64,000 nt of DNA from Streptomyces alfalfae (lineage in GTDB: Bacteria; Actinomycetota; Actinomycetes; Streptomycetales; Streptomycetaceae), in contig NZ_QEXM01000034.1 of the NCBI RefSeq assembly GCF_004127445.1, positions 23,137 through 87,136 on the forward strand, in the 5' to 3' direction. Each line of letters begins with the position of its first letter. Position 1 is the stretch's first letter. The notes under the pieces were generated by a model. It did no database searches. It was given only the letters and a program-made list of their open reading frames with translations, and was not told the DNA's origin. This document shows positions 16,259-24,119 of this stretch, piece after piece. The position numbers were made by a program, and so were the translations under genes.

Positions 16259-16617
16259 GCCGCGGGATGGCCCATCCCGGCCGCCCACCGGGGGGGGTGA
16301 CCCGCTTTAGCCGCCTACCGGGGAGTGCCCCACTCCGGCCGCCCGCCGGGTAATGCTCACTCCGGCCGCCCACCCGGAAGTGACCCACTCCAGCCGCTCA
16401 CCGGGGAGTGCCCGACTCCAGCCGCCCGCCCGGAAGTGACCCACCTCAGCCGCCCGCCGGTCAATGCTCACTCCAGCCACCCACCCGGAAGTGACCCACC
16501 TCAGCCGCCCACGGGGAAGTGCCCCACTCCGACCGCCCGCCGGAGAGTGTTCGCTCCCCCCACCCGGAAGTGACCCACTCCAGCCACCCACCGGGAAGTG
16601 CCCCACCCCAACCGTGC
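16259..16617. repeat. Minisatellite, about 13 units of 27-29 bp
   Basis: About thirteen degenerate head-to-tail units resembling CCGGAAGTGACCCACTCCAG + CCGCCCAC, between the SnoaL-like gene and lnt. The variable part alternates between three types (GTGCCCC, AATGCTCAC, GTGACCC), giving a higher-order pattern. The unit length is mostly 28, not a multiple of 3, so the long reading frames through it on both strands are spurious. The 16142-16258 stretch before it holds nothing recognised. Confidence 0.85.
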
Positions 16618-16833
16618 AGGCGATCCGGCCCGCTCCGGCCGTCCACGTGAACCGGCCCGCCTCCGCCTCCGGCAGAACTGACTCACCCCCGCCGGAAACC
16701 GGCCGGCCTCCGCCGAGGACCGCCCCGCTCCCCCCGCCCCGTGCCGCCGAGCACGAATACCCCCTGTTCTAGATCGCCGAGGGCGCGCACACTGGGACGC
16801 CCGGCGGGGCGGCGGGATCGAGAAAGGCGCTGC

Positions 16834-18765
16834 ATGTATCAGTTCGGCGACCGCGACGGCGACGGCGCGGGAGACGGCTCCGGGGTCAGCACCGGAGACG
16901 GCACCGCGGCCACCACCCGAGGCGGCACGGGAGGCGGCACGCAAGGCGGCGACCGGCGGGGTCGGTCCGGGGCTCTCGCCCGGCGGGCCATGGCCTCACG
17001 CTGGTCGCGCGGCGGCATCGCCGCCCTGGCCGGCGCGCTCCCCGCCCTCGCCTTCCCCGCGCCGTCGCTGTGGTGGTTCGCGTACGGGGCGCTGGTCCCC
17101 TGGATCCTGCTGATCCGCACCGCTCCCACCGCCCGGCGGGCCATGCTCGACGGCTGGCTCGGCGGCCTGGGCTTCATGGTCGCCGTACACCACTGGCTGC
17201 TGCCCAGCCTGCATGTCTTCACCGTGGTCATAGCAGCGCTGCTGGGGCTGTTGTGGGCGCCGTGGGGCTGGCTGGTCCGCCGCCTGCTCGGCGGCGCGGC
17301 GTCTCCGGGGCGGGCCACGGCGTCCCTGGTGGTCCTGCCCTCGGGCTGGCTGATGGTCGAACTGGCACGGTCGTGGGAGAACCTGGGCGGCCCCTGGGGC
17401 CTGCTCGGTTCCAGCCAGTGGCAGGTGGCCCCGGCGCTGCGGCTCGCGTCGGTGGGCGGGGTGTGGCTGGTCAGCGCACTGGTCGTGGTGGTGAACGTGG
17501 GCCTCGCGCTGCTGGCGCTGACCCTGGCGGGGCGGCTGGCGGCGGCGCATGGCCCGGCATCCCGCACCGGCGCCTCGGGGCCGGACGGCACGGGACCAGG
17601 AGTCACGGGCGCCACCGCCCCGGCCACCGCCCCGGAGGTCCCCACCCCCCGTACCACCGGGCAGTCCCCCACGTCCGGCACCACCGCACAGTCGCCCCAC
17701 GCCCCCCATACCGCCGCACAGTCCCCCGCGCCTCGCACCACCGCACGCGTCGCCGTCACCGCCGTCCCCGCTTGCGCGGGAATCCTCGCCGTGGCCGCCC
17801 TCGCCGCGGCCGCCTCGGCGTGGGCCCCGCGCCCCCAGGCCGCCGGGGAGGTCCGTATCGCCGTCGTGCAGCCCGGTGTCATCGACGGCGTCTCGGGGCC
17901 GCAGAAGCGGTTCGACCGGCAGGAGGCGCTGACCCGGGCCCTGGCGGGGCAGGACCCCGACCTGGTGGTGTGGGGCGAGAGCAGCGTCGGGTTCGACCTC
18001 GCCGAACGGCCCGACGTGGCGCGTCGCCTCGCCACGCTGTCCCGCGAGGTCGGCGCCGATCTGCTCGTGAACGTCGACGCCCGCCGCTCCGACCGCCCCG
18101 GCATCTTCAAGAGCTCCGTCCTGGTGGGCCCGGGAGGCCCGACCGGGGACCGCTACGACAAGATGCGGCTCGTGCCGTTCGGGGAGTACATACCGGCGCG
18201 TTCCCTGCTCGGCTGGGCCACCTCCGTCGGCAAGGCCGCCGGCGAGGACCGCAGGCGCGGCGACCGCCAGGTCCTGATGGACGCGGGCCCCGGGCTGCGC
18301 GTCGGGCCGCTGGTCTGCTTCGAGTCGGCGTTCCCCGACATGAGCCGCCGGCTGACCCGCGACGGGGCGCAGTTGCTGCTGGCCCAGTCCGCCACCTCGT
18401 CGTTCCAGTCCAGCTGGGCGCCCGAGCAGCACGCCTCGCTCGCCGCGGTGCGCGCCGCCGAGACGGGCCGCCCCATGGTGCACGCGACGCTCACCGGCGT
18501 CTCCGCGGTCCACGGCCCCGACGGCTCCCGCGCGGGCGCCCCGATCGGCGCCTCGGCGAGCACCGCCAAGGTCTACGACGTGCCACTGGCCACGGGCACG
18601 ACCGCGTACGTCCGGTGGGGCGACTGGCCCGTGCACGGCGCGCTGGTCGTGGTCACCGTGCTGTGCGCCGCCGAGGGCGTCCGGTCGCTCAGGCGCTCTG
18701 CTCCTGAGCCGCACGGACCACGCGCTCGCACAGTTCATGGGTCGCCAGCGCATCCCGGGCGCTGA
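16834..18765 (+). CDS. lnt: Apolipoprotein N-acyltransferase
   Basis: A 643-aa membrane enzyme that adds the third acyl chain to the N-terminal Cys of lipoproteins. Polytopic N-terminal half (WFAYGALVPWILLIRTAP ... WGLLGSSQWQVAPALRLASV), then a nitrilase-like domain with the Glu-Lys-Cys triad visible: LVVWGESSVGFDL (E), RYDKMRLVPFGEYIP (K) and GPLVCFESAFPD (C). Longer than usual because of a Gly-rich, charged N-terminal tail (about 50 aa) and a Thr/Pro/Ser-rich insert between the last helices and the catalytic domain. ATG 16834 has a GAAAGG SD. Overlaps the convergent oxidoreductase gene by 77 bp. Confidence 0.92.
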   Translation: MYQFGDRDGDGAGDGSGVSTGDGTAATTRGGTGGGTQGGDRRGRSGALARRAMASRWSRGGIAALAGALPALAFPAPSLWWFAYGALVPWILLIRTAPTARRAMLDGWLGGLGFMVAVHHWLLPSLHVFTVVIAALLGLLWAPWGWLVRRLLGGAASPGRATASLVVLPSGWLMVELARSWENLGGPWGLLGSSQWQVAPALRLASVGGVWLVSALVVVVNVGLALLALTLAGRLAAAHGPASRTGASGPDGTGPGVTGATAPATAPEVPTPRTTGQSPTSGTTAQSPHAPHTAAQSPAPRTTARVAVTAVPACAGILAVAALAAAASAWAPRPQAAGEVRIAVVQPGVIDGVSGPQKRFDRQEALTRALAGQDPDLVVWGESSVGFDLAERPDVARRLATLSREVGADLLVNVDARRSDRPGIFKSSVLVGPGGPTGDRYDKMRLVPFGEYIPARSLLGWATSVGKAAGEDRRRGDRQVLMDAGPGLRVGPLVCFESAFPDMSRRLTRDGAQLLLAQSATSSFQSSWAPEQHASLAAVRAAETGRPMVHATLTGVSAVHGPDGSRAGAPIGASASTAKVYDVPLATGTTAYVRWGDWPVHGALVVVTVLCAAEGVRSLRRSAPEPHGPRARTVHGSPAHPGR

Positions 18766-19594
18766 GGACCTTGCCCGCCCGTACGGCGTCGAGGAAGGCG
18801 AGGACGACCTGCTCGATGCCCCGCTGACGGGCCACCGGCACCCAGTCGCCGCGCCGCCGCACGCTGGGCTGGCCCTTGTGGTCGATGACGTCGGCGAGGT
18901 TCACGACCTGCCGCTTGGTGTCCTGCCCCGAGACCTCGAGGATCTCCTCGGTGGAACCGCTCAGCCGGTTCATCACGCCGAGCGCGGTGAAACCGTCGCC
19001 CGCGAGCTGGAGCACCACATGCTCCATGAGGCCGTCCACGACCCGGGCGCGCACCCCCACGTGGTCGATCTCGCCCGGCGCCAGGAAGCGCAGGGTGTCC
19101 ACGACGTGGATGAAGTCGTCGAGCACGAGCGTGCGCGGGTCCTCGGGCAGGCCGACGCGGTTCTTCTGCATGAGGATCAGTTCGCGCGGGTGGTCGGCGC
19201 ACTGGGCGTAACCGGGCGCGTAGCGGCGGTTGAAGCCGACGGCGAGGCTCACGCCGCGGTCCTCGGCCAGCCCCACCAGGCGGGTCGATTCGGCGAGTTC
19301 GTACGCTATGGGCTTGTCGACATATGTCGGGACGCCCGCGTCGAGGAGCCGGCCGACGATCTCCGGGTGCACGGTGGTCGGGGCGTGCACGAACGCGGCG
19401 TCGAGGCCCTGGTCGAGCAGGGCGTCGAGGTCGGTGTGGCAGCGGGCGTCGGGGATGTGGTGGGCGCCGGCGACCCGGGCGAGCGTCGCCGGCGTGCGCG
19501 TCTGCAGGTGCAGCTCGACCCCGGGCTGTGTGGTGAGGACGGGCAGGTACGCCTTCGTCGCGATGTCACCGAGTCCGATGCAGCCGATCTTCAC
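18689..19594 (-). CDS. Gfo/Idh/MocA-family oxidoreductase
   Basis: A 301-aa NAD(P)-dependent sugar/inositol-type dehydrogenase. The start (VKIGCIGLGDIATKAYLPVL) is the dinucleotide-binding beta-alpha-beta with GxGxxA; the conserved DKPIAYELAEST segment (E/D-K-P lysine) and VGFNRRYAPGY follow. The C-terminal domain ends ATHELCERVVRAAQEQSA. GTG 19594 has a GGGAG SD 6 nt upstream. It begins 10 bp after the flavin monooxygenase stop, so the two form an operon, probably under the divergent TetR. The substrate is unknown. Confidence 0.88.
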   Translation of the reverse strand: MKIGCIGLGDIATKAYLPVLTTQPGVELHLQTRTPATLARVAGAHHIPDARCHTDLDALLDQGLDAAFVHAPTTVHPEIVGRLLDAGVPTYVDKPIAYELAESTRLVGLAEDRGVSLAVGFNRRYAPGYAQCADHPRELILMQKNRVGLPEDPRTLVLDDFIHVVDTLRFLAPGEIDHVGVRARVVDGLMEHVVLQLAGDGFTALGVMNRLSGSTEEILEVSGQDTKRQVVNLADVIDHKGQPSVRRRGDWVPVARQRGIEQVVLAFLDAVRAGKVLSARDALATHELCERVVRAAQEQSA

Positions 19595-19604
19595 CACTGT
19601 CTCC

Positions 19605-21017
19605 CTACCGCCCGTCGCCGATCTGGCGCCCTGCTGTCCCCGCGTCCGGCGCCCGCACGCTCCGCGCGGGCGCGCCGGTCGCCGTTCCCGCAGCATACGG
19701 GGGTTGCGGCGGACGCCAGTCGGCGATGGAGGAGAAGCTCCGCAGCAGGAGGTCGGGGCCGAGCCGTGACGCCGCCGCGACGAGGGTGTCGCGTACGGCG
19801 ACGAGCGGGGCGCTCGTCAGGTGCGTGAACCGGGAGGCGCGCGCCGCCCGCCGGACGACTTCGGTGGTACGGGGGACACGCGCCGCACTGTAGGCGGCGA
19901 GCCCGGCCGACAGCTCGGCGAAGGCCGCCGGGCAGGGGGAGGCCGCCGGATCCGCGGAGGCCTCCGGATCTGAGAAAGGCGCCCGGTCCGCGAAGGACGC
20001 CACGGACGCGGTGGCCGACGGGCCGGTGACTGACGCCAGGTCCGCGTCCGGCGCCGGGCCTGCGACGCGTGCCATGTGGTGGGCCAGGACCACGCCGTCC
20101 TCGATGGCCTGGTTGCCGCCCTGGCCGAGGCTGGGCGTCATGGCGTGCGCGGCGTCACCGACGAGGGCGACGCGCCCCCGGTGGAAGACGTCGAGCGGCT
20201 TCGCCAGGTAGCGGACGTCGTTGCGCAGGACGGCATCCGGCTCGACCGCGGCCAGCAGTTCGGGGATCGGGTCGTGCCAGTCGGCGAAACGCCGCGTCAG
20301 CTCGGCCTTCTCGCCGTCGGGCGCCCTGCCGCCCTCGGGCAGCCAGGCGGTGGCGTACGCGTAGACCCTCCCGTCCTTGAGCGGCTGCGTCCCCCAGACA
20401 CCGCCGCGCCCCCAGGTCTCGTGGGGCGCGAAGGCGCGGGCGGGCGCGGGGCCGATGAACCGCCATGCGGTGAACCCCGCGTAAGCCGGCTTCGGATGAG
20501 CCGGGAAGAGCGTCGCGCGCACGGTGGAGTTGATGCCGTCGGCGCCGACGACGAGATCCGCCTCGATGTCGCCGCCCTCCGTCGTGACGACCGCGCGGCG
20601 GCCGGTCGAGCCGGGGTCCGCGAGACGGGCCCCCGCACCGGTCCGCAGGGCCTCCTCGGGGAGCGCGGAGACCAGCAGATCGATGAGCGTGGCGCGGTGC
20701 AGCATGACCAGCGTTCCGCCGTACACCCGCTCGGCCTCGGTCGCGTCCGTGCGCACCAGCCAGCGGCCGTTCCGGGCGCGCATCCCGATCCTGCCCTGCC
20801 AGGCGCCGAGCTCGCGGACCCGGTCGCCGAGGCCGAGGACGTCCAGGGCGCGCTGGGCGTTGGGGGCGAGACCGATACCGGCGCCCACGGGTTCCAGCGA
20901 GGGCGCGCGCTCGATGACGGTGACGCGCCAGCCGGTCCTGTGCAGACCGATGGCGGCGGCGAGACCACCGATCCCGCCGCCGATGACCACGGCGTGGGGC
21001 TGCTGCTGTTGCTTCAT
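19605..21017 (-). CDS. FAD-dependent monooxygenase (PHBH-like)
   Basis: A 470-aa flavoprotein. N-terminal GGGIGGLAAAIGLHRTGW FAD-binding motif (about 12-29), the middle DG motif LVVGADGINSTVR, and the GD/ribose motif VGDAAHAMTPSLGQGGNQAIEDGVVL. These are the three fingerprints of class A (p-hydroxybenzoate-hydroxylase-type) aromatic monooxygenases. An Ala/Asp/Ser-rich insert of about 50 aa interrupts the C-terminal helices. ATG 21017 follows an excellent AGGAGGAGGAG SD. First gene of an operon with the MocA oxidoreductase and divergent from tetR, with two shared operators. Confidence 0.9.
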   Translation of the reverse strand: MKQQQQPHAVVIGGGIGGLAAAIGLHRTGWRVTVIERAPSLEPVGAGIGLAPNAQRALDVLGLGDRVRELGAWQGRIGMRARNGRWLVRTDATEAERVYGGTLVMLHRATLIDLLVSALPEEALRTGAGARLADPGSTGRRAVVTTEGGDIEADLVVGADGINSTVRATLFPAHPKPAYAGFTAWRFIGPAPARAFAPHETWGRGGVWGTQPLKDGRVYAYATAWLPEGGRAPDGEKAELTRRFADWHDPIPELLAAVEPDAVLRNDVRYLAKPLDVFHRGRVALVGDAAHAMTPSLGQGGNQAIEDGVVLAHHMARVAGPAPDADLASVTGPSATASVASFADRAPFSDPEASADPAASPCPAAFAELSAGLAAYSAARVPRTTEVVRRAARASRFTHLTSAPLVAVRDTLVAAASRLGPDLLLRSFSSIADWRPPQPPYAAGTATGAPARSVRAPDAGTAGRQIGDGR

Positions 21018-21106
21018 GGCTGCTCCTCCTCCTGCTCGACGGGTGTGCCCAGCCGCCCCGCCTGCCGACCCGGGTGAGGACGCGCATGGCCTACGGAGTT
21101 CCCGCA

Positions 21107-21154
21107 ACTACATCTGTAGTGAGCGCGACACCGCGACCGTACTACACCTGTAGT
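21107..21154. promoter_or_regulatory. Twin TetR operators ACTACANNTGTAGT
   Basis: Two perfect 14-bp dyads: ACTACATCTGTAGT (21107-21120) and ACTACACCTGTAGT (21141-21154), centres 34 bp apart, in the gap between the monooxygenase and tetR. The second abuts the tetR promoter: TAGGGT -10 lies at 21164-21169. Both positions suit autorepression and control of the divergent operon. Confidence 0.8.
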
Positions 21155-21176
21155 CGCACCGGGTAGGGTCTACGCC

Positions 21177-21773
21177 ATGGCCGAACGAACCGCCCCGGGA
21201 TCGCCCCGCCCCGTCCTCATCGCCGACACCGCCCTCGCCCTGCTCGCCGAACGCGGCATGCGCGGACTCACCCACCGAGCCGTCGACGAGGCGGCGGGCC
21301 TGCCGCAGGGCTCGACCTCCAACCACGCCCGGACCCGGCTCGCGCTTCTGGAGGCGGCGGTGCGGCGGCTGGCCGAGCGGGAGGCCGAGGTGCTCGACCC
21401 CGCGGCACTGCCGGACCCGGCGGCGGGCCGGGAAGCCCTGGCGGCGGGCCTGGCCCTCGCCCTCCACCGCTACCTGACCGGCGGCTACCGCCCCCTCCTC
21501 CTCTCGCGCTACGAGCTGGCCCTCGAAGCCACACGCCGACCGGAGCTCCGCGCGTACTACGACGCGACGGGCGCCCGGTTCCGCGAGCCACTGGAAGCCC
21601 TGCTCACGGCGGCGGGCTCCCCCGCCCCCGCACGTCACACGCTCTCCGTGGTCGCCTGGTGCGAAGGCCTGATGTTCGCCTGCGCGGCAGGGCCATACCA
21701 CGCGACGCCCCCGACGGAGGAGGACCTACGGAGGGGAGCGGCGGAGCTGCTGGCGGGGATGCTGCCGGACTGA
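21177..21773 (+). CDS. TetR/AcrR-family repressor
   Basis: A 198-aa regulator: N-terminal HTH (LIADTALALLAERGMRGLTHRAVDEAAGLPQGSTSNH, about 13-49) and an all-helical ligand domain of the YtfA/TetR_C type. TAGGGT ends 7 nt before ATG, so it is leaderless. It very likely binds the twin palindromes next to it and controls its own gene and the divergent monooxygenase-oxidoreductase operon. The inducer is probably the aromatic substrate or product of that pair (inference). Confidence 0.88.
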   Translation: MAERTAPGSPRPVLIADTALALLAERGMRGLTHRAVDEAAGLPQGSTSNHARTRLALLEAAVRRLAEREAEVLDPAALPDPAAGREALAAGLALALHRYLTGGYRPLLLSRYELALEATRRPELRAYYDATGARFREPLEALLTAAGSPAPARHTLSVVAWCEGLMFACAAGPYHATPPTEEDLRRGAAELLAGMLPD

Positions 21774-22047
21774 CGCGAGACGCCGACGCCACCCCGTCAC
21801 CGCGCCTCGACCAGCACCCGGGGACCGTCGCCCCGTCACCTCGCCGTGTCCACCGCCCGTGGCCCTGTCGCGACCCTCGCCCCCGGAACCGTCACCCCGT
21901 GACCCCCGCCGCGGCCCTTTCCCACCCCCGGAACCGTCACCGCGTCACCCCAGCGCGATCGTCACCCCGTCGCAACCGTCACCCATGCAGGGCACCCCTC
22001 ACCCGTTCCCGCCCCAAGGAGCTCCCCCCTCCTCAAGAGTTACGCGG

Positions 22048-22527
22048 ATGCATCGATCGACGACCACCGCTGCCGCCGCGCTGCTCCTCTCCGTGGCCGT
22101 GCCCGCCGCCGTATCCGGCTGTGTGAGTGTCGAGCAGCCGGGCGGTAGCGGCCCGGCGGCCACCGCCCAGCCGTCCGCACCGCCGCCCCCGCCGCCCCGC
22201 ACCGACGCGCGGAACCGGGACCGGGCCGAGCAGCCCCCGGCCAGGGAGGTGCTGGAGCGGATGGGGCCACCCCGCCCCCATCCGCGCCGGAGCCCCGTCC
22301 CCGCCTCTCGCCCCTCGGCCCCGCCGCCCCGCTCGGACCAGCCCGCACCCCCGCCGGCACACAGGCCTCCCGCCGCCCGACCGGACACCGGAGCCACCCG
22401 GGCCGTCCCCGCGCCGCCCGCGCCCGCCGCCCCCCGTACGGACGTGTGCGCGCTCGGCGAGACCTACGGAGGCTGGCAGCCCGGCAGCCCCCAGGCCGTC
22501 ATCTGCCGTGAGGCCTATCGCCCGTGA
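22048..22527 (+). CDS. Small proline-rich lipoprotein
   Basis: A 159-aa predicted lipoprotein: signal MHRSTTTAAAALLLSVAVP..., lipobox VSGC (about Cys 27), a long Pro/Arg/Ala-rich disordered stalk and a short C-terminal module CALGETYGGWQPGSPQAVIC + REAYRP with two Cys that could pair. The C-terminal module recurs in Streptomyces secreted proteins as far as I recall; its function is unknown. The 270 bp before it hold GTCACCCCGT-type direct repeats (CCCCGGAACCGTCACC at 21881 and again at 21926) and no gene. Confidence 0.7.
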   Translation: MHRSTTTAAAALLLSVAVPAAVSGCVSVEQPGGSGPAATAQPSAPPPPPPRTDARNRDRAEQPPAREVLERMGPPRPHPRRSPVPASRPSAPPPRSDQPAPPPAHRPPAARPDTGATRAVPAPPAPAAPRTDVCALGETYGGWQPGSPQAVICREAYRP

Positions 22528-22563
22528 CCCGCGGCGGCGGCGCGCCGCACCGCCGCCGGCGCG

Positions 22564-23064
22564 TCACTCCGTCTCGCTCCCCTCCCCCACCTGCCGCTCC
22601 AGTCTCGCGAGGGCCGCCTTGATGCCGTTCCCGTACCCGTCGTCCTCCAGGGAGCCCGCCGCGCCGCGGGCCCGGCGCAGATGGGTGCGGGCCGCCGCGG
22701 GACGGCCCAGCTTCACGTAGTCCGCGGCGAGGTTCAGGTGCAGCGAGGGATACAGGCCCCGGACCGCCAGCGACCGGTGGTGTGCGCTCAGCCGCTCGTC
22801 CGTCAGCTCGTCGGCCGCGGACAACGCCCGCAGGTCCCAGGCCAGTTCGGCCGAGGGGTCCTCCTGGGTGTCCGCCATGTAGTGCGCGAGCGTGCAGCGG
22901 TGCAGCGGGTCGCCGTCCTCGCCGATCTCCCCCCACAGCCCGAGGAAACGGCCCTGCGCCTCCTCGCGGTCTCCGCCGTGATGCAGCATGACCGCCTGCC
23001 CGATGCGTGTCATCACCGCGTCGTCCGCCGCCTGCTCCTGCTGCTCCGTCACCGGGTCCTCCAT
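22564..23064 (-). CDS. Tetratricopeptide-like protein, DNA-damage promoter
   Basis: A 166-aa helical protein with TPR-like periodicity (IGQAVMLHHGGDREEAQGRFLGLWGEIG ... LHLNLAADYVKLGRPAAARTHLRRARGAAG). No catalytic motif. ATG 23064 is chosen: a longer frame starting with TTG at 23118 would begin inside the promoter. That promoter is a near-perfect PafBC/RecA-independent damage element (23096-23118), so the protein may belong to the repair regulon with ung and dinB. Its role is unknown. Confidence 0.75.
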   Translation of the reverse strand: MEDPVTEQQEQAADDAVMTRIGQAVMLHHGGDREEAQGRFLGLWGEIGEDGDPLHRCTLAHYMADTQEDPSAELAWDLRALSAADELTDERLSAHHRSLAVRGLYPSLHLNLAADYVKLGRPAAARTHLRRARGAAGSLEDDGYGNGIKAALARLERQVGEGSETE

Positions 23065-23095
23065 GGTCGTGCCGCCTGCACCCGCGTCCCTCACG

Positions 23096-23118
23096 ACGCT
23101 AGCGGCCACCACTGACAA
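23096..23118 (-). promoter_or_regulatory. PafBC-type DNA-damage promoter (TPR gene)
   Basis: On the minus strand TTGTCAGTGG, 7 bp, TAGCGT. The published actinobacterial motif (RecA-NDp/PafBC) is TTGTCAGTGGC-N6-TAGGGT, so the match is close to perfect in both boxes and in spacing. Confidence 0.75.
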
Positions 23119-23262
23119 TCGCGCTCAGGCACGTTCGGACGTGGGGCGCTCACCCGCGCCGCTGGGCCAGCCCGGTGACGCCGCTCGCCCCCCTCGGCGC
23201 GGCGTACCGGCGGGCCGGGACACGTGCGACCACACGCTCGATGCCCGATGAGGCGTGGCCGG

Positions 23263-23946
23263 TCAGCCGATGTCCGGGATGCGCCAGTCGATCGGCTCGT
23301 GCCCCTGGGCCGCCACCGCGGCGTTTATCTGGGTGAAGGGGTGCGAGCCGAAGAACTTCTTCGCGGACAGCGGTGACGGGTGCGCGCCCTTGACGACGAC
23401 GTGCCGCTCCTCGTCGATGAGCGGCAGCTTCTTCTGGGCGTAGTTCCCCCAGAGCACGAAGACCGCCGGGTCGGGGCGGGCCGCCACCGCGCGGATCACC
23501 GCGTCCGTGAACTTCTCCCAGCCCTTGTTCTTGTGGGAGTTGGCCTCACCGGCGCGGACCGTGAGGACCGCGTTCAGCAGCAGGACGCCCTGCTGGGCCC
23601 ACGGCATCAGATAGCCGTTGTCCGGCACAGGGTGGCCCAGCTCCTCCTTCATCTCCTTGTAGATGTTCCGCAGGGAGGGCGGGGTCTTCACGCCGGGGCG
23701 CACCGAGAAGCAGAGCCCGTGGCCCTGGCCCTCGCCGTGATACGGGTCCTGGCCGAGGATCAGGACCTTCACCTGGTCGTACGGCGTGGCGTCCAGGGCG
23801 GCGAAGACCTCGTCGCGCGGAGGGTAGACGGGGCCTTGTGCCCGCTCGCGCTCGACGAACTCGGTGAGCTCCTCGAAGTAGGGCTTCTGAAGCTCCTCGC
23901 CGAGGACTCCGCGCCAGGAAGCGGGCAGCATGGCGATGTCGGTCAC
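23263..23946 (-). CDS. ung: Uracil-DNA glycosylase
   Basis: A 227-aa family-1 UDG that excises uracil from DNA to begin base excision repair. Key motifs: GQDPYHGEGQGHGLCFSV (catalytic-water Asp in GQDPYH, about residue 63), LLNAVLTVRAGEANSHKNKGW, VFVLWGNYAQKK, and the HPSPLSAKKFFGSHPF loop with the catalytic His and the minor-groove Leu. GTG 23946 has GGAGG 8 nt upstream. A PafBC-type damage promoter lies 39-61 bp upstream, so induction by DNA damage is expected. Confidence 0.95.
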   Translation of the reverse strand: MTDIAMLPASWRGVLGEELQKPYFEELTEFVERERAQGPVYPPRDEVFAALDATPYDQVKVLILGQDPYHGEGQGHGLCFSVRPGVKTPPSLRNIYKEMKEELGHPVPDNGYLMPWAQQGVLLLNAVLTVRAGEANSHKNKGWEKFTDAVIRAVAARPDPAVFVLWGNYAQKKLPLIDEERHVVVKGAHPSPLSAKKFFGSHPFTQINAAVAAQGHEPIDWRIPDIG

Positions 23947-23984
23947 GTCAAGAACCTCCGGTGTGCGATCACTTCTGACCACAG

Positions 23985-24007
23985 AACCTACCGGCGACCA
24001 CTGACAA
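23985..24007 (-). promoter_or_regulatory. PafBC-type DNA-damage promoter (ung)
   Basis: Minus strand TTGTCAGTGG, 7 bp (TCGCCGG), TAGGTT; start codon of ung about 39 nt beyond the -10. Same layout as the element in front of the TPR gene. Confidence 0.78.
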
Positions 24008-24119
24008 TCGACCCCGCCGCCCGGCCGCCCCCGTCCGCCACCCAACCTCCGGGCCGTCAAGCCACCCGCCCCCCGACCGCCAACCCGCCGGGCCTCCCCC
24101 CTACCGGGCCACCCGGCCG

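Noticed and set aside
16259..16617. CRISPR-like direct repeats
   Set aside because: Units abut one another without unique spacers, are degenerate and vary in length; no cas gene is near. It is a minisatellite.
16301..16944. Open frames of 80-150 codons on both strands
   Set aside because: They exist only because the GC-rich repeat unit lacks stop codons; no start signal, family match or codon-position bias.
23064..23118. Extended TPR protein starting at TTG 23118
   Set aside because: The TTG is the first triplet of the TTGTCAGTGG promoter box, so it cannot be in the message.
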